DNA from: Cyclobacteriaceae bacterium
GTDB taxonomy: Bacteria; Bacteroidota; Bacteroidia; Cytophagales; Cyclobacteriaceae
Direction of reading: 5' to 3'
DNA length: 36,139 bases
Assembly: GCA_029882685.1 (NCBI GenBank)
Contig: JAOUKH010000009.1
Location: forward strand, 1-36,139
Position numbers and translations under genes: made by a program. Shown here piece by piece: positions 14,841 to 25,970 of this stretch. Positions within the stretch are counted from its first letter, which is position 1. Each line of letters starts with the position of its first letter. The notes under the pieces are model-generated. The model did not search any database. It was not told the origin of the DNA and was given only the letters and a program-made list of their open reading frames with translations.

Positions 14841-15695
14841 CTAAACTTTATCTAATAAATAAGCAATTTGCACTATGGGTAAGTACAAAAAAGAACCAAA
14901 CATAATTTTTAAAGCAGATTTTCGTGAACCATCCTTCATCAAACCAAAAGTTTGACTTAAGAATAATGCTCCACAAACAGTTACTATTATTGCTGAATTA
15001 ATTCCTGTAAATCCAAATTTTGCTGGAAGTAACCCTAATGGAATTAAAAACAACGTATATATCATAATATTAATGGCTGTATTTAGGTCTTTTTTTCCCT
15101 TAGATGGCAGTAATTTAAATCCTGCTATTTTATAATCGTCATCTGCTACCCATGCAATTGCCCAAAAGTGAGGGAATTGCCAAATAAACTGAATTCCAAA
15201 AATAATCAAGGCTTCAAAACCAATAGAACCAGTATAAGCCACCCATCCTAATAAAGGGGGTAAAGCACCTGGTATAGCTCCAACAAGTACAGCTATAGGT
15301 CCAACTCTTTTTAACGGTGTATATACAAAACTATAAATAAGTAATGATATAAATGATAAAGCCACAGTAAGCAAATTTGTACTCACATACAACATTGTCA
15401 TCCCAGCTATTCCTGTTAATAAAGCGAAAAATTTGGCTTCATCAATAGATAACCTACCTGTTGGTAGTGGTCTATCAGCCGTTCTTTTCATCAGTTTATC
15501 TAAATCTTTCTCAATAATTTGATTAATAGTAACTGAAGCTCCAGAAACTAGTAAACCACCAAAGAATAGCATGATAAATACGCCCCAATTAATTTGTCCA
15601 TAAGTAGCTAAAGCATATCCAAAACATGATGAAAAAGCAACTAGTAACGATAATCTGAACTTTAAAAGTTCAAAATACGCTTTTGCCTTATTCAT
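14841..15695 (-). CDS. cyoE: Protoheme IX farnesyltransferase (heme o synthase)
   Basis: Integral membrane UbiA-family prenyltransferase that adds farnesyl to heme b to give heme o, the precursor of heme a for this oxidase. It has about nine helices. The two Asp-rich active-site segments are TINQIIEKDLDKLMKRTADR with RPLPTGR (first) and WVADDDYKIAGFKLLPS (second). The ATG at 15695 gives 284 residues starting MNKAKAYFELLKFRLS, the usual CyoE beginning. An alternative ATG at 15734 would add 13 residues of no family character. It follows ctaD after about 150 bases, the largest gap in the block, and no good promoter consensus is visible there. Confidence 0.92.
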   Translation of the reverse strand: MNKAKAYFELLKFRLSLLVAFSSCFGYALATYGQINWGVFIMLFFGGLLVSGASVTINQIIEKDLDKLMKRTADRPLPTGRLSIDEAKFFALLTGIAGMTMLYVSTNLLTVALSFISLLIYSFVYTPLKRVGPIAVLVGAIPGALPPLLGWVAYTGSIGFEALIIFGIQFIWQFPHFWAIAWVADDDYKIAGFKLLPSKGKKDLNTAINIMIYTLFLIPLGLLPAKFGFTGINSAIIVTVCGALFLSQTFGLMKDGSRKSALKIMFGSFLYLPIVQIAYLLDKV

Positions 15696-15847
15696 GATAA
15701 GTTGACCTAAAGATATTTCTAGTATAGTTCTCATTAGTTGTTTACCAACGCTTGATTTATTATCAAATTAATCTTAATGTCTTTTAAAATTTAAATAAAC
15801 GAACTGCCAAAAAAGTTCTATAGTGAAAACTAATTTGGAAATAACAT

Positions 15848-17746
15848 TTACTTTTCTTCATTTACTACTATTGCCTTATTTTCTTCCTTTTCTAAAGCAA
15901 TTAGTTCATTTTCATTCTGGAAATTCGTTTCTGGTGTCTTAGAAAACGGAACTGATTGAGGAATAAAATCAGGCATTTCTTGTATTTCTTTTTCTGATAA
16001 TTTCTTAGAGTATTCTTCATTCACTGGTTTACTCAAATCATATGGCCACCTGTACACCTTTGGAATATCTCCAGGCCAGTTTCCATGACCAGGGTTAATT
16101 GGCGTAGTCCATTCTAATGTAGTAGATTTCCACGGATTAGCTGTAGCTCTTCTTCCTTTAAACATACTATAGAAGAAATTAAATAAAAAGATAAACTGAG
16201 CTATAAAAGTTACAATTGCTGCAACACTTACGAACATATTTAAATCAGTAAAACCATTGAAAGTATCGAAGTTTGTCCACGAATAATATCTTCTAGGAAA
16301 TCCTGCCATTCCAATATAGTGCATTGGAAAGAAGATCAAATAAACACCAATAAAAGTAAGCCAGAAATGAACGTATCCTAATTTTGCGTCCATCATACGT
16401 CCAAACATTTTAGGAAACCAATGATATACACCAGCTAACATTCCAAAAAATGCTGCACTACCCATTACTAAATGAAAATGAGCTACTATGAAATAAGTAT
16501 CGTGCATTTGTATATCAATAGCTGAATTCCCCATAAATAACCCTGTCAAACCGCCAGAAATAAAATAAGAAACTAGCCCTATTGAAAATAACATTGCAGG
16601 AGTAAACACTAAATTACCTTTCCAAAGTGTTGTTAAATAATTAAACACTTTTACAGCAGAAGGAATTGCAATAATTAATGTTAGTAGGGTAAATATTGAT
16701 CCTAAAAATGGATTCATCCCAGTAACAAACATATGATGAGCCCACACAACGAATGAAAGAATGGCAATTCCCATCATTGAACCAATCATTGCTCTATATC
16801 CAAAAATAGGTTTTCTTGAATTTGTTGCAATAATTTCGGAAGTAATTCCTAATGAAGGTAATAATACAATATATACTTCAGGATGACCTAAAAACCAAAA
16901 TAAATGTTGAAATAGAATTGGACTACCTCCTATATTAGGTAAAGCTTCTCCCCCAATGTATATTTCAGATAAGTAAAAGCTTGTTCCAAAGCTTCTATCA
17001 AAAATCAATAATAATGCTGCAGATAATAATACAGGAAATGAAAGCAATCCTATAATAGCAGTTAAAAAGAACGCCCAAATTGTTAATGGTAATTTAGTAA
17101 ACGTCATACCATGCGTTCTCAAGTTAATGATGGTAGTGATATAGTTTATACCTCCAAGCAAAGTTGAAACTATAAACAATGCCATTGCAAGTAACCACAT
17201 TGTCATTCCAAGACCAGACCCTGACATAGCTTGAGGCAATGCACTTAATGGAGGATAAATAACCCATCCACCAGAAGCTGGACCTGTTTCAAGAAATAAT
17301 GAAATAAACATAATTACACCTGAAACAAAGAAGAACCAGTAAGAAAGCATATTCATGAAACCAGAAGCCATATCTCTAGCTCCGATTTGTAAAGGAATAA
17401 GGAAGTTGCTAAATGTACCACTCAACCCTGCTGTTAGTACAAAGAAAACCATAATTGTACCATGCATTGTTACCAATGCTAAATAAAACTCAGGATCTAA
17501 TTTCCCTTGCATATCAATCCATTCTCCAAGAATAGGCTTTAACCAAGTTAAATCCATATCAGGAAAACCTAACTGTAAACGAAAAATAACTGATAAAGCA
17601 CCACCTAATAACGCCCAAATTATTCCTGAAATAAGAAATTGTTTAGCTATTATTTTATGGTCAGTACTGAACACATAAGTGGTCCAGAAATTTCCATGGT
17701 GTTCATGGTCATGTTCGTTGTTATGCATAGTATCTTCAGTAGACAT
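15848..17746 (-). CDS. ctaD: Cytochrome c oxidase subunit I (A-type)
   Basis: 632-residue catalytic subunit with 12 or more helices. It holds heme a and the heme a3-CuB centre and reduces O2 to water while pumping protons. Visible ligands: H95 (TMHGTIM, heme a), H288 and the cross-linked Y292 in GHPEVY, H337/H338 (VWAHHMF, CuB), and H423/H425 (VAHFH, heme a3 and heme a). The Glu of GHPEVY (E290) marks the A1 type with a D-channel. The N-terminus is His-rich (HNNEHDHEHHG), and a charged C-terminal tail of about 60 residues extends beyond the last helix. It lies 15 bases after ctaC. Confidence 0.97.
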   Translation of the reverse strand: MSTEDTMHNNEHDHEHHGNFWTTYVFSTDHKIIAKQFLISGIIWALLGGALSVIFRLQLGFPDMDLTWLKPILGEWIDMQGKLDPEFYLALVTMHGTIMVFFVLTAGLSGTFSNFLIPLQIGARDMASGFMNMLSYWFFFVSGVIMFISLFLETGPASGGWVIYPPLSALPQAMSGSGLGMTMWLLAMALFIVSTLLGGINYITTIINLRTHGMTFTKLPLTIWAFFLTAIIGLLSFPVLLSAALLLIFDRSFGTSFYLSEIYIGGEALPNIGGSPILFQHLFWFLGHPEVYIVLLPSLGITSEIIATNSRKPIFGYRAMIGSMMGIAILSFVVWAHHMFVTGMNPFLGSIFTLLTLIIAIPSAVKVFNYLTTLWKGNLVFTPAMLFSIGLVSYFISGGLTGLFMGNSAIDIQMHDTYFIVAHFHLVMGSAAFFGMLAGVYHWFPKMFGRMMDAKLGYVHFWLTFIGVYLIFFPMHYIGMAGFPRRYYSWTNFDTFNGFTDLNMFVSVAAIVTFIAQFIFLFNFFYSMFKGRRATANPWKSTTLEWTTPINPGHGNWPGDIPKVYRWPYDLSKPVNEEYSKKLSEKEIQEMPDFIPQSVPFSKTPETNFQNENELIALEKEENKAIVVNEEK

Positions 17747-17761
17747 AGTATATTTCTTTTG

Positions 17762-18877
17762 TTATAATGAAGCTTGAGCTTCTTCTAAATTTTCTTCTGT
17801 TTCAATTATTTCTTCTTCACTAGATTCAGTCACCACTTCTTCTTTTACCTCAACCTTACCTTTTATTATTGCTAATTCTTTTTTATCATCTGGAACAAGT
17901 CCAAATAAAGTTTCGTTTTGAGCTACTAATGACATTTGTTCCGACTTCCATTTCTCATAATCTTCTGGTGTATCAACAACAATTATCATTCTCATTGCAA
18001 AGTGTCCTCTACCACATATTTCCGCACATGCTAACTCATAGTTAAACTCTGGGTTTTCTGTTTCATTTCTCATTTCCTGAGTTGTTTTAGTAGGAACAAA
18101 ATGAAATGAAGTAGGCATACCAGGAACAGCATCCATTTTTACTCTAAAATGAGGTGCAAATACACTATGGATTACATCTCTAGCTCTAATTTTGAATAAA
18201 ACAGGTTTTCCTTTAGGAAGATGTATTTCTCTTGGAATAAAATCATCATATGATCCTTCATCTGAAAAATCTACCCCCATTTTGTTGTCAACACTAATTA
18301 ACCGGTAATCAAATTCTCCTAACTTATTATCTGCACCAGGGTAACGAGGTGTCCATGCAAATTGCTGCCCCATTACTTCAATGACTTCAGCATCTTCTGG
18401 TGCTTTACTAGTGATTTCTCCCCATACTTTTAAACCTGAAAAAATCAATATTGAAAGAACAATTGCTGGTACAACTGTCCAAATTAGCTCCAATTTATGG
18501 TTCTCAGGAAAAAATAATGCTTTACGTTTTTCATTATAACTATATTTCATAGGAAAAACGAACAATAAAATATGAGTAATGAAAAATACTACTCCAGTAA
18601 TTACCATTGTTACCCAAAACAGAAAGTCAGTGTCTGCTCCATGTTCTGATGCTAACGGTATATTATAATCATCAAAATAAACGTATGAGTAAACGAATAT
18701 TGACCCAAATCCAAGAATCAGAAAAACAAAAAATAAGAGTGCATTTACCTTATTACTTTTAGTGACAGTCTTCTGACCCGACCCTTTCACTACATCGAGT
18801 AGGGTGCCAATTCTGAACAACATGAACAGAATTAAAACGATAAGAAGAATTCCAATACCAATTACTACTTGAAACAT
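17762..18877 (-). CDS. ctaC: Cytochrome c oxidase subunit II (CuA)
   Basis: 371-residue subunit II. The CuA site is complete: H237 (VIHSVFAPHF), C284, E286, C288, H292 and M295 in CAEICGRGHFAMRM. Four hydrophobic segments precede the cupredoxin domain (about 3-22, 46-66, 86-108, 130-150), two more than in the classical subunit. There is no CxxCH, so it lacks the fused cytochrome c of caa3 enzymes and must take electrons from a separate donor, most simply the ACIII cytochromes encoded just upstream. After the CuA domain comes an unusual acidic tail rich in Glu and Val (VKEEVVTESSEEEIIETEE). No N-terminal lipobox. Confidence 0.95.
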   Translation of the reverse strand: MFQVVIGIGILLIVLILFMLFRIGTLLDVVKGSGQKTVTKSNKVNALLFFVFLILGFGSIFVYSYVYFDDYNIPLASEHGADTDFLFWVTMVITGVVFFITHILLFVFPMKYSYNEKRKALFFPENHKLELIWTVVPAIVLSILIFSGLKVWGEITSKAPEDAEVIEVMGQQFAWTPRYPGADNKLGEFDYRLISVDNKMGVDFSDEGSYDDFIPREIHLPKGKPVLFKIRARDVIHSVFAPHFRVKMDAVPGMPTSFHFVPTKTTQEMRNETENPEFNYELACAEICGRGHFAMRMIIVVDTPEDYEKWKSEQMSLVAQNETLFGLVPDDKKELAIIKGKVEVKEEVVTESSEEEIIETEENLEEAQASL

Positions 18878-18906
18878 ATATCTATATTTTTATTATATAT
18901 ACTTTC

Positions 18907-20268
18907 TTAAATATGATGATGTAAACTTTCCTCTAACATAGGATGATTTTTCGCCACTAAAAGTGACTTCGTTAGATTATGTAGCATCACATATATAAAC
19001 AATGCTAAAAACACCATAAACATTCCTATTTCGATTAAACCAAAAGCACCATCTGTTTTCATTACTCCTGGAGTTATCATTAAATAAAAATCAACCCAAT
19101 GACCAACAATAATAATAGGACATACTACCATTAATATCGACATATGACGCTTTGCATCACGAGTCATTAATAATAAGAATGGCAATACAAAGTTTAAAAT
19201 AATATTAGTGTAAAAAATCCAGGCATAATTACTTGATGAAATTCTCTCTATAAAGTATACAACCTCTTCAGGAATATTTGCATAGTAAATCAATAGAAAT
19301 TGTGAGAACCAAATGTATGCCCAAAAAATACTGAACCCAAAAATAAATTTACCTATATCGTGTAAGTGGTTTGAATTCACAACTTTTAAATATCCTTTCT
19401 GTTTTAACATTACCACAACTATTGTGATAAATGCTAGACCATTCACCCACCAACTGGCAAACATATACCAACCAAACATCGTACTAAACCAATGAGGATC
19501 GACTGACATCACCCAATCCCAAGCTGACACTGAAGATGTTACAGCAAAAATTACTAAAAATATTGCAGATAAGCTTCTAGCTTTTTTCCAATGATCAAAT
19601 CCACCCTCTAAGTCTTCAGCCAACATATGATCTTTAATCAATTTGAAAAACCAATACCACAAACCAAAGAAAATTACCATTCTTGCAACATAGAAAATCG
19701 GGAAAGATCCTTTTGCCAACGGCCAATACCATAAGCCCGCTTTGCCATTAATTATCTTATCAAATGTATCAGTGCCTTCTGCATATAATGTTGAATGTGT
19801 CCAGTGAAATACATCTGCTTTTACTGCAAACCAAGAAACTAACATTATGATACCAGCTAAAGGCAAATAACTAGCCATAGCTAATGGAATTCTCTTCATT
19901 CCTGCTGACCAGCCTGCCTGTGAGGCATACTGAATAGTGATAAAAAATAACCCTATTATGGCTAAGCCAGTAAAATAAACATTATTAATCCATAGATTAG
20001 AAAAAATTCTCTTTAACCAAGGAGCTGATTCATGATGTTCTCCTTCTTCTCCATGTGCTTCTTCAGAATTGGAAACAATGGTATTTTCATCGGCACTAGC
20101 TAGTAAAGAAGTTTCTTCAATTGTATTCAGTGCATGTCCAGCTTCTTCAGCATGACCACCACTTTTTGCCATGAAAACTCCAATTATTAAAAGTACGATA
20201 CCAACAGCACCAAGAATAAATATTTTCTTTTTTGCTCCTGCCGTAAATTCATATCTTTCTTCCGTCAT
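18907..20268 (-). CDS. actF: Alternative complex III subunit ActF (quinone-binding membrane subunit)
   Basis: 453-residue integral membrane protein with about ten helices, one of the two large quinol-handling membrane subunits of alternative complex III. The first helix (KKIFILGAVGIVLLIIGVFM) is followed by an outer His/Glu-rich loop (EEAHGEEGEHHES), then the helical core with the conserved VFHWTHSTLY, ITIQYASQAGW and AWDWVMSVDPHWFSTMFGWY segments. The gene order (ActE before it, ctaC after it) matches other Bacteroidota act-cta operons. It ends HHLHH-like (LEESLHHHI). Assignment rests on the segment AWDWVMSVDPHWFST and on context. Confidence 0.92.
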   Translation of the reverse strand: MTEERYEFTAGAKKKIFILGAVGIVLLIIGVFMAKSGGHAEEAGHALNTIEETSLLASADENTIVSNSEEAHGEEGEHHESAPWLKRIFSNLWINNVYFTGLAIIGLFFITIQYASQAGWSAGMKRIPLAMASYLPLAGIIMLVSWFAVKADVFHWTHSTLYAEGTDTFDKIINGKAGLWYWPLAKGSFPIFYVARMVIFFGLWYWFFKLIKDHMLAEDLEGGFDHWKKARSLSAIFLVIFAVTSSVSAWDWVMSVDPHWFSTMFGWYMFASWWVNGLAFITIVVVMLKQKGYLKVVNSNHLHDIGKFIFGFSIFWAYIWFSQFLLIYYANIPEEVVYFIERISSSNYAWIFYTNIILNFVLPFLLLMTRDAKRHMSILMVVCPIIIVGHWVDFYLMITPGVMKTDGAFGLIEIGMFMVFLALFIYVMLHNLTKSLLVAKNHPMLEESLHHHI

Positions 20269-20290
20269 GATAACTTATTTATAGCCTTGA

Positions 20291-20911
20291 TTATTGTTTT
20301 TGAAGTTTTTGTACATATCTAGCAATTTTCCATCGCTCTACTACACTTAATTGTGAAGCATGAGATTCCATACGCCCTTTTCCGTGTGATATCACATGAA
20401 AAACATGACCTTCAGGTTTATCTTTTATTGCTGCAGAATTATATGCAGGTACACCTAAAAATACCTCTCCTACTTTCCCTGGAGTAATACCATCTTTTCC
20501 ATGGCAATGATCACAAAATTTTTCATACAATACTTTTCCATCTTTAAGAACAGCATCATCACCTTCTGCAAAAGGACTCATTACATTAGCTGCAGAATCC
20601 AAGTCATCTTTATTTACTCGATAAGGCATTTTTCCTCTTGCAATAGTATTTTCTGGAGGAGTTCTCATGTTCATCCCATTAGGATTTACAGGATTTGAAC
20701 TATAATACTCACCGTAATTACTTTTCTTCTGATCCATCTGCACCCAATCTCCAGCACTTGTGTCTGTAATTTGTTTTAGTGGTTCATAAGCTACAGAATG
20801 GTACATATTAGGAGCGAATTCCAAACCAGGATTATCACCTCCAGCACAAGACACCATTGCTACTCCTAGTGCCAACACTAATGCGGTTTTAAAAGACTTA
20901 AGTAGATTCAT
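20291..20911 (-). CDS. actE: Alternative complex III subunit ActE (monoheme cytochrome c lipoprotein)
   Basis: 206 residues from the ATG at 20911. The lipoprotein signal is MNLLKSFKTALVLALGVAMV followed by SCAGG, with Cys at the lipobox. One heme-binding motif, CDHCH, occurs in FCDHCHGKDG, with a distal Met candidate in RMESHASQL. It is the membrane-anchored cytochrome c that passes electrons from the complex towards the oxidase CuA. The frame is open ten codons further up, but MTNIRMRDIH would put charge before the signal peptide and overlap actD, so the later ATG is preferred. About 22 bases separate it from actF. Confidence 0.92.
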   Translation of the reverse strand: MNLLKSFKTALVLALGVAMVSCAGGDNPGLEFAPNMYHSVAYEPLKQITDTSAGDWVQMDQKKSNYGEYYSSNPVNPNGMNMRTPPENTIARGKMPYRVNKDDLDSAANVMSPFAEGDDAVLKDGKVLYEKFCDHCHGKDGITPGKVGEVFLGVPAYNSAAIKDKPEGHVFHVISHGKGRMESHASQLSVVERWKIARYVQKLQKQ

Positions 20912-20933
20912 GTGTATATCTCTCATTCGAATA

Positions 20934-21461
20934 TTAGTCAAAATTTTTATCGTTTACCTCACTTGCTCCCGACTCATTAAGTACTTTTCCAATTTCAGCT
21001 TTGCTAAGATTATTTGATCCTAAATCTACAGCCATGACATGTTTATCATCAGTACTTCTAATATCGAACATTCTTGGCTTTTTATATGGTTTAAGATCAC
21101 TCACTATCATAAATGTAGCTACCATACCTAATGCTGAAAGTAATACTGTAAGCTCAAAAGTTACTGGGATAAATGGAGGTAATGAAATAAAATTTTTACC
21201 ACCAATAATCATTGGCCAATCAACACCAAGCATCCAAGTTTGCATTGTTAACGCTAGGGAAGTTCCCAGCAAACCAAACATAAAAGCTGCTATTGGGAGT
21301 CGGGTTCTTTTATACCCTAAAGCATCTTCCAATCCATGTACTGGAAATGGAGAATATACTTCATGTATTTTCACGCCACTCTCTCTAACCTTTGTGACAG
21401 CTTCCAATAATACATCCTCATCATTATAAATCCCGAGAACAAAGTTTTTTCCACTTTCCAT
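20934..21461 (-). CDS. actD: Alternative complex III subunit ActD (DUF3341)
   Basis: 175 residues, DUF3341 family. A soluble N-terminal half (FVLGIYNDEDVLLEAVTKVR, then GVKIHEVYSPFPVHGLEDAL) precedes two transmembrane helices with the GGKNFISLPPFIPVTFELTV linker between them, the family hallmark. ActD is a structural membrane subunit without cofactors that packs against ActC. It begins three bases after the actC stop. Confidence 0.93.
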   Translation of the reverse strand: MESGKNFVLGIYNDEDVLLEAVTKVRESGVKIHEVYSPFPVHGLEDALGYKRTRLPIAAFMFGLLGTSLALTMQTWMLGVDWPMIIGGKNFISLPPFIPVTFELTVLLSALGMVATFMIVSDLKPYKKPRMFDIRSTDDKHVMAVDLGSNNLSKAEIGKVLNESGASEVNDKNFD

Positions 21462-21464
21462 ATA

Positions 21465-22826
21465 TTATTTTTTTTCAGAACTTGACTTAACAATACTTTT
21501 GAGTTCAGCCATATTGAGTACAGGAAAAAATTTCGAGAACAATAAGAAGGCAGTGAAAAAGAACCCAAAAGAAAATAAATAAACACCAACATCGTACTTA
21601 GTTGGATAAAACATTACCCAACTTGATGGCAAGTAATCACGATGAAGTGAGGTAACAATAATTACAAATCGCTCGAACCACATTCCGATATTTACAATTA
21701 TAGATATCACCATTGTGGAAACAATACTTGTTCTGATTTTTTTGAACCAGAAAAGTTGTGGTGCAATAACATTACAAGTCATCATTGTATAGTAAGCCCA
21801 ATTATATGGGCCAAATGCCCTGTTAATAAAAGCGTATTGTTCATAAGGTACTCCTGAATACCACGCTATAAAGAACTCTGTGATATAAGCAACACCTACG
21901 ATAGATCCTGTAATAATGATTACTATATTCATCAACTCTATGTGATAAATTGTGATGTAATCTTCCAGTTTAAAAACTTTTCTTGTAACCAACATTAATG
22001 TTAGCACCATAGCAAAACCAGAGAATATTGCTCCAGCCACAAAATATGGAGGAAAAATAGTTGTGTGCCATCCAGGGATAACTGAAGTAGCAAAATCCAT
22101 AGATACAATAGTATGTACTGAAAGTACAAGTGGAGTAGCCAAACCTGCTAATATTAATGCTACAGATTCATATCTCATCCAAGTTTTTGCTGCACCATCC
22201 CACCCAAAACTCAATGCACTATACACTGCTTTTGAAATTTTATTAGTTGCTCTGTCTCTAATAGTTGCAAAATCAGGAATTAAACCAATATACCAAAACA
22301 CTAAAGAAACCGTAAAATACGTTGATATCGCAAATACATCCCATAGTAGTGGTGAGTTAAAGTTTACCCAAAGTGATCCAAAAGCATTTGGAAGAGGTAA
22401 TGCCCAATAAAACCCGATCCAAAGTCGTCCCATATGGAACATAGGAAAAGTTGCAGCACAAATAACAGCAAAAATCGTCATTGCTTCAGCAGCTCTGTTA
22501 ATAGACATTCTCCATTTTTGTCGGAATAATAATAGGATAGCTGAAATAAGAGTACCAGCATGACCAATTCCAACCCACCAAACAAAGTTAGTGATATCCC
22601 AAGCCCAACCAACGGTTTTATTCATTCCCCAAACTCCTATTCCTTCCCACAATAATGCAAAAACTGCATAAGCACCTATAGCCAAAATCCCCAAGGATAT
22701 AGCCATTCCAATCATCCAACTTTTTGTTGGCTTACCTTCTACCTGACGACAAATATCTTCAGTAATATCGTGTACCGTTTTACCTTTGGTTATTAACGTT
22801 TCTCTTAAAGGTGAAGTAACTTGCAT
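21465..22826 (-). CDS. actC: Alternative complex III subunit ActC (NrfD/PsrC-like quinol-binding subunit)
   Basis: 453-residue NrfD-family membrane protein with about ten helices. The [20 protein letters not shown] segment (residues ~85-105) and the [20 protein letters not shown] and [17 protein letters not shown] segments that follow are typical of ActC. It forms the menaquinol-oxidising site next to the Fe-S subunit ActB. It follows actB by about 40 bases. Length and motif order agree with other ACIII ActC proteins; no truncation. Confidence 0.95.
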   Translation of the reverse strand: MQVTSPLRETLITKGKTVHDITEDICRQVEGKPTKSWMIGMAISLGILAIGAYAVFALLWEGIGVWGMNKTVGWAWDITNFVWWVGIGHAGTLISAILLLFRQKWRMSINRAAEAMTIFAVICAATFPMFHMGRLWIGFYWALPLPNAFGSLWVNFNSPLLWDVFAISTYFTVSLVFWYIGLIPDFATIRDRATNKISKAVYSALSFGWDGAAKTWMRYESVALILAGLATPLVLSVHTIVSMDFATSVIPGWHTTIFPPYFVAGAIFSGFAMVLTLMLVTRKVFKLEDYITIYHIELMNIVIIITGSIVGVAYITEFFIAWYSGVPYEQYAFINRAFGPYNWAYYTMMTCNVIAPQLFWFKKIRTSIVSTMVISIIVNIGMWFERFVIIVTSLHRDYLPSSWVMFYPTKYDVGVYLFSFGFFFTAFLLFSKFFPVLNMAELKSIVKSSSEKK

Positions 22827-22867
22827 ATTTATATGTTTTTTACGCTCAGTTTCGTTTATAATACTAC

Positions 22868-25800
22868 TTACGCTTTGTTTCTAATTTTTGTCATGTAGAA
22901 TACATTAGGTCTTACCCCAATTTCTTCTAAAACATGATAAGCGCGCTTATTTTTCATTATTTTTATTTCTTTTCCTGTCTCACCATCCTCAATTTTCATC
23001 AATTTAGTGATAGCACTATTCTTATCATTCATGTCTCCAAATGTAAGCGCTCCAGCAGTACAAGCAGCAGCACATGCTGTAGTAACCTCTCCATCTTTCA
23101 GTTCTCTTCTTTCTTTCTTAGCTTCCAATTTACCTTCTTGAATTCTTTGAACACAGAAAGAACATTTTTCCATAACACCTCTTGACCGAACTGTTACATC
23201 AGGGTTCAATACCATTTTACCAACTTCAGTATTCATTTGAGGATTTACATCTGCAAATTGATCGTTGTCATGATATTTAAACCAGTTAAAACGTCTTACT
23301 TTATAAGGACAGTTGTTCGCACAGTATCTTGTTCCGATACAACGGTTATAAGCCATCATATTAAGACCTTCGGTGCTATGCGTAGTTGCAGCAACAGGGC
23401 AAACTGTTTCACATGGGGCATTGTTACAGTGCTGACACATCATGGGCTGAAATACTACCTCAGGATTTTCTGCGGCCTTTTCCATTTCCTCATAATCAGA
23501 TACATCATTTGATGCACTGCTATAGTATCTATCGATACGCAACCAAGTCATCTCTCTTCTCATGATAACCTCTTGCTTTCCTACTACTGGAATATTATTT
23601 TCCACATTACAGGCCACAACACAAGCACTACAACCGTTACAAGCATTTAAGTCAATATTAAGGCCCCAATGATGACCATTATATTCATGTCCTTGCCACA
23701 TTGTTAGTTCTTCAGGTTTCACCTGTCCACTTTCACTTTGCCATGTAGCTACATGAGGATGAAACCTTCCAGCACCTTCATCTTTCTTATATTCTTCTAA
23801 GGTCGCTTCCTGAATAACTGTTTCGCGACCCATAAACGTATTCTGCGTTTGAGTTTGAGCTAGTTGATAAACTTCTTCAGTAACCTCAACAGACACACCA
23901 TTTGAAACTCTTAAACATTGAGTCCCATTAACTTTACCTACAAGTGGATAGATGTTTTTACCAACATTATCACCTACCTTACCTGCTTTAGTTCTTCCAT
24001 ACCCTAAAGCAATACCAATTGTTCCATTTGCCTGACCAGGTTGTACCATAATTGGTAGGCTTAATGTTTTACCACCAACAGTTACATTTGCCATTTTTGT
24101 TTTAGCATCATCAAGACGGAAGCCTGCATCAGCAACTGACATAGTGATATAGTTGTCCCAAGTTGCCTTAGTAATAGGATCTGCTAATTCATGAAGTAAT
24201 GGATTGTTTCCTTGTGAACCATTTCCTACAGATGACTTTTCGTAAATCATCAATTCAAAATCACCACCTGACTTATAGTTACTATTAATGGCACTCGCTT
24301 CCGCTGCTACATCTCCAACAAAAGTAAGTGTTACACTTTCTACTTCCGATGGATTTTCGAATACTCCATCATGCAAAGTCTTGTCCCAAAATGCCTGAAA
24401 GTTGCCCGCAGCCATTGTCTTCCAATTATTTTGGAGGTATTTAAAATAATCATCATCATTATCTGACCAGATTAAAAATGATGATTGTGCTTGTCTTGTT
24501 TTGAAAATTGGTGAGATAGTAGGCTGAGCCAAACTATATTGCCCTTTTTTAGGACTAGCATCGTTCCAAGATTCCAAATAGTGATTATCTGGAGCGATAT
24601 AATCAACCAAAGTAGCTGTTTCGTCTTCAACTGAAGCAGTGGATATTTTTAATCCAACTTTACTTAAAGCTCCTACCAATTTCTCTCCCTGATAATAATC
24701 GTAAACTGGGTTTGCATTAAAGAATATTACAGCTGCAACATTTCCAGATGCAGCATCGTTGATGAAAGCATCCATAATAGCTTCATCACCTTTTCTATAA
24801 TTTACAGCAGTACTTAAATCTATAGTGCTACCATAATTATCCAGAAGATCGTTGATGGCATTCACCATTACCTGAATAGAAGGATCATTTGATCCAGCTA
24901 CAACTAGTGATTTTCCTTTTGCTTTCCAAAGATCATTAGCTGCTTTGGATATCGTTTCCTTTTCAATTTTTTGAGCACTTACAGAAGAAATTCCAGCTTT
25001 TTGAGCAAGGATATTATATATATTAGCAATTACAGCTCCTTCTTCAGAAGGTTTAATCATGCTTCTGTAATCAGCATTAGACCCAGTAAGTGTCATGTTT
25101 GACTCAAACTGAAAATGTCTAGACATTTTCTTATCCTTAAGTTTTCTAGTTTGAGCGTATTGATATGTATTTTCGATTGGAGAACCCCAAGTTGAAAGAA
25201 AATCAGCTCCCACACCAACAATTACTTCTGCTTTAGAGAAATCGTAAGAGGGCAATGCCTTTATTCCAAATGAGCGTTCATTTGCTATTGCAGACCCACT
25301 CATCGACACTTGATCGTACATCACATGTTCAGTAGTAGGATATTTTGTTTTAAAATCTTCGATTGATTTAAATGTGCTTGGACTAAGAACTGTATTACTT
25401 ACTATTCTTATATTTCCTCCATTTGCAGCAATTTTATCCAGTTCGGAAATTATACTATCATCTATTTGATCCCATGTAGCATTCTCACCTTTTGATTTTG
25501 GACCTCTTAATCGAGCTTCATCATAAAGAGACAATACAGATGCTTCTACCTGAGCAGAAGTACCACCATTGGTTACTGGAGATAAATTATTTCCGTTTAC
25601 TTTAATAGGTCTTCCTTCTCTTGTTTTCACTAAAACACTACAATAATCTCCACCATTAATATATGTGGAAGCATAATGGTTAGCTACACCTGGATCTACA
25701 TCAACAGGTTTGTTCAAATAAGGAATAGCTTTCCTGACAGGAGCTTCACAAGCAGCTAATGATGCTGCAGCAACACTGAAGCCCATCATTTTCAAGAAAT

Positions 25801-25930
25801 CTCTTCGAGAACTTTCGCTAGTCTCTTCTGTTACAGATTCAGGAAATTCTCTTTCTGCATTTTTAATAAATGCAGCATCGTTAGATAATTGTTCTATACC
25901 TTTCCAGTACGTTTTCTTATTATCTTTCAT
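22868..25930 (-). CDS. actB: Alternative complex III subunit ActB (Fe-S/molybdopterin-type fusion)
   Basis: 1020 residues. A Tat-type twin-arginine signal ([21 protein letters not shown]42 R43) ends in a lipobox Cys at C61. The first two-thirds is a molybdopterin-oxidoreductase-like domain, which in ActB binds no Mo cofactor. The last third is a ferredoxin-like Fe-S domain with motifs [11 protein letters not shown] (764-774), [13 protein letters not shown] (832-844), [11 protein letters not shown] (864-874) and CSFC (923-926) with CAAAC (953-957). In the third motif the second Cys position is Thr, consistent with a 3Fe-4S cluster beside three 4Fe-4S clusters, as described for ACIII. It transfers electrons from quinol to the heme subunits on the outer face of the membrane. 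Confidence 0.96.
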   Translation of the reverse strand: MKDNKKTYWKGIEQLSNDAAFIKNAEREFPESVTEETSESSRRDFLKMMGFSVAAASLAACEAPVRKAIPYLNKPVDVDPGVANHYASTYINGGDYCSVLVKTREGRPIKVNGNNLSPVTNGGTSAQVEASVLSLYDEARLRGPKSKGENATWDQIDDSIISELDKIAANGGNIRIVSNTVLSPSTFKSIEDFKTKYPTTEHVMYDQVSMSGSAIANERSFGIKALPSYDFSKAEVIVGVGADFLSTWGSPIENTYQYAQTRKLKDKKMSRHFQFESNMTLTGSNADYRSMIKPSEEGAVIANIYNILAQKAGISSVSAQKIEKETISKAANDLWKAKGKSLVVAGSNDPSIQVMVNAINDLLDNYGSTIDLSTAVNYRKGDEAIMDAFINDAASGNVAAVIFFNANPVYDYYQGEKLVGALSKVGLKISTASVEDETATLVDYIAPDNHYLESWNDASPKKGQYSLAQPTISPIFKTRQAQSSFLIWSDNDDDYFKYLQNNWKTMAAGNFQAFWDKTLHDGVFENPSEVESVTLTFVGDVAAEASAINSNYKSGGDFELMIYEKSSVGNGSQGNNPLLHELADPITKATWDNYITMSVADAGFRLDDAKTKMANVTVGGKTLSLPIMVQPGQANGTIGIALGYGRTKAGKVGDNVGKNIYPLVGKVNGTQCLRVSNGVSVEVTEEVYQLAQTQTQNTFMGRETVIQEATLEEYKKDEGAGRFHPHVATWQSESGQVKPEELTMWQGHEYNGHHWGLNIDLNACNGCSACVVACNVENNIPVVGKQEVIMRREMTWLRIDRYYSSASNDVSDYEEMEKAAENPEVVFQPMMCQHCNNAPCETVCPVAATTHSTEGLNMMAYNRCIGTRYCANNCPYKVRRFNWFKYHDNDQFADVNPQMNTEVGKMVLNPDVTVRSRGVMEKCSFCVQRIQEGKLEAKKERRELKDGEVTTACAAACTAGALTFGDMNDKNSAITKLMKIEDGETGKEIKIMKNKRAYHVLEEIGVRPNVFYMTKIRNKA

Positions 25931-25970
25931 ATTGTATATATAAGTAGAATCTTATCTAAAATTAACTGTA

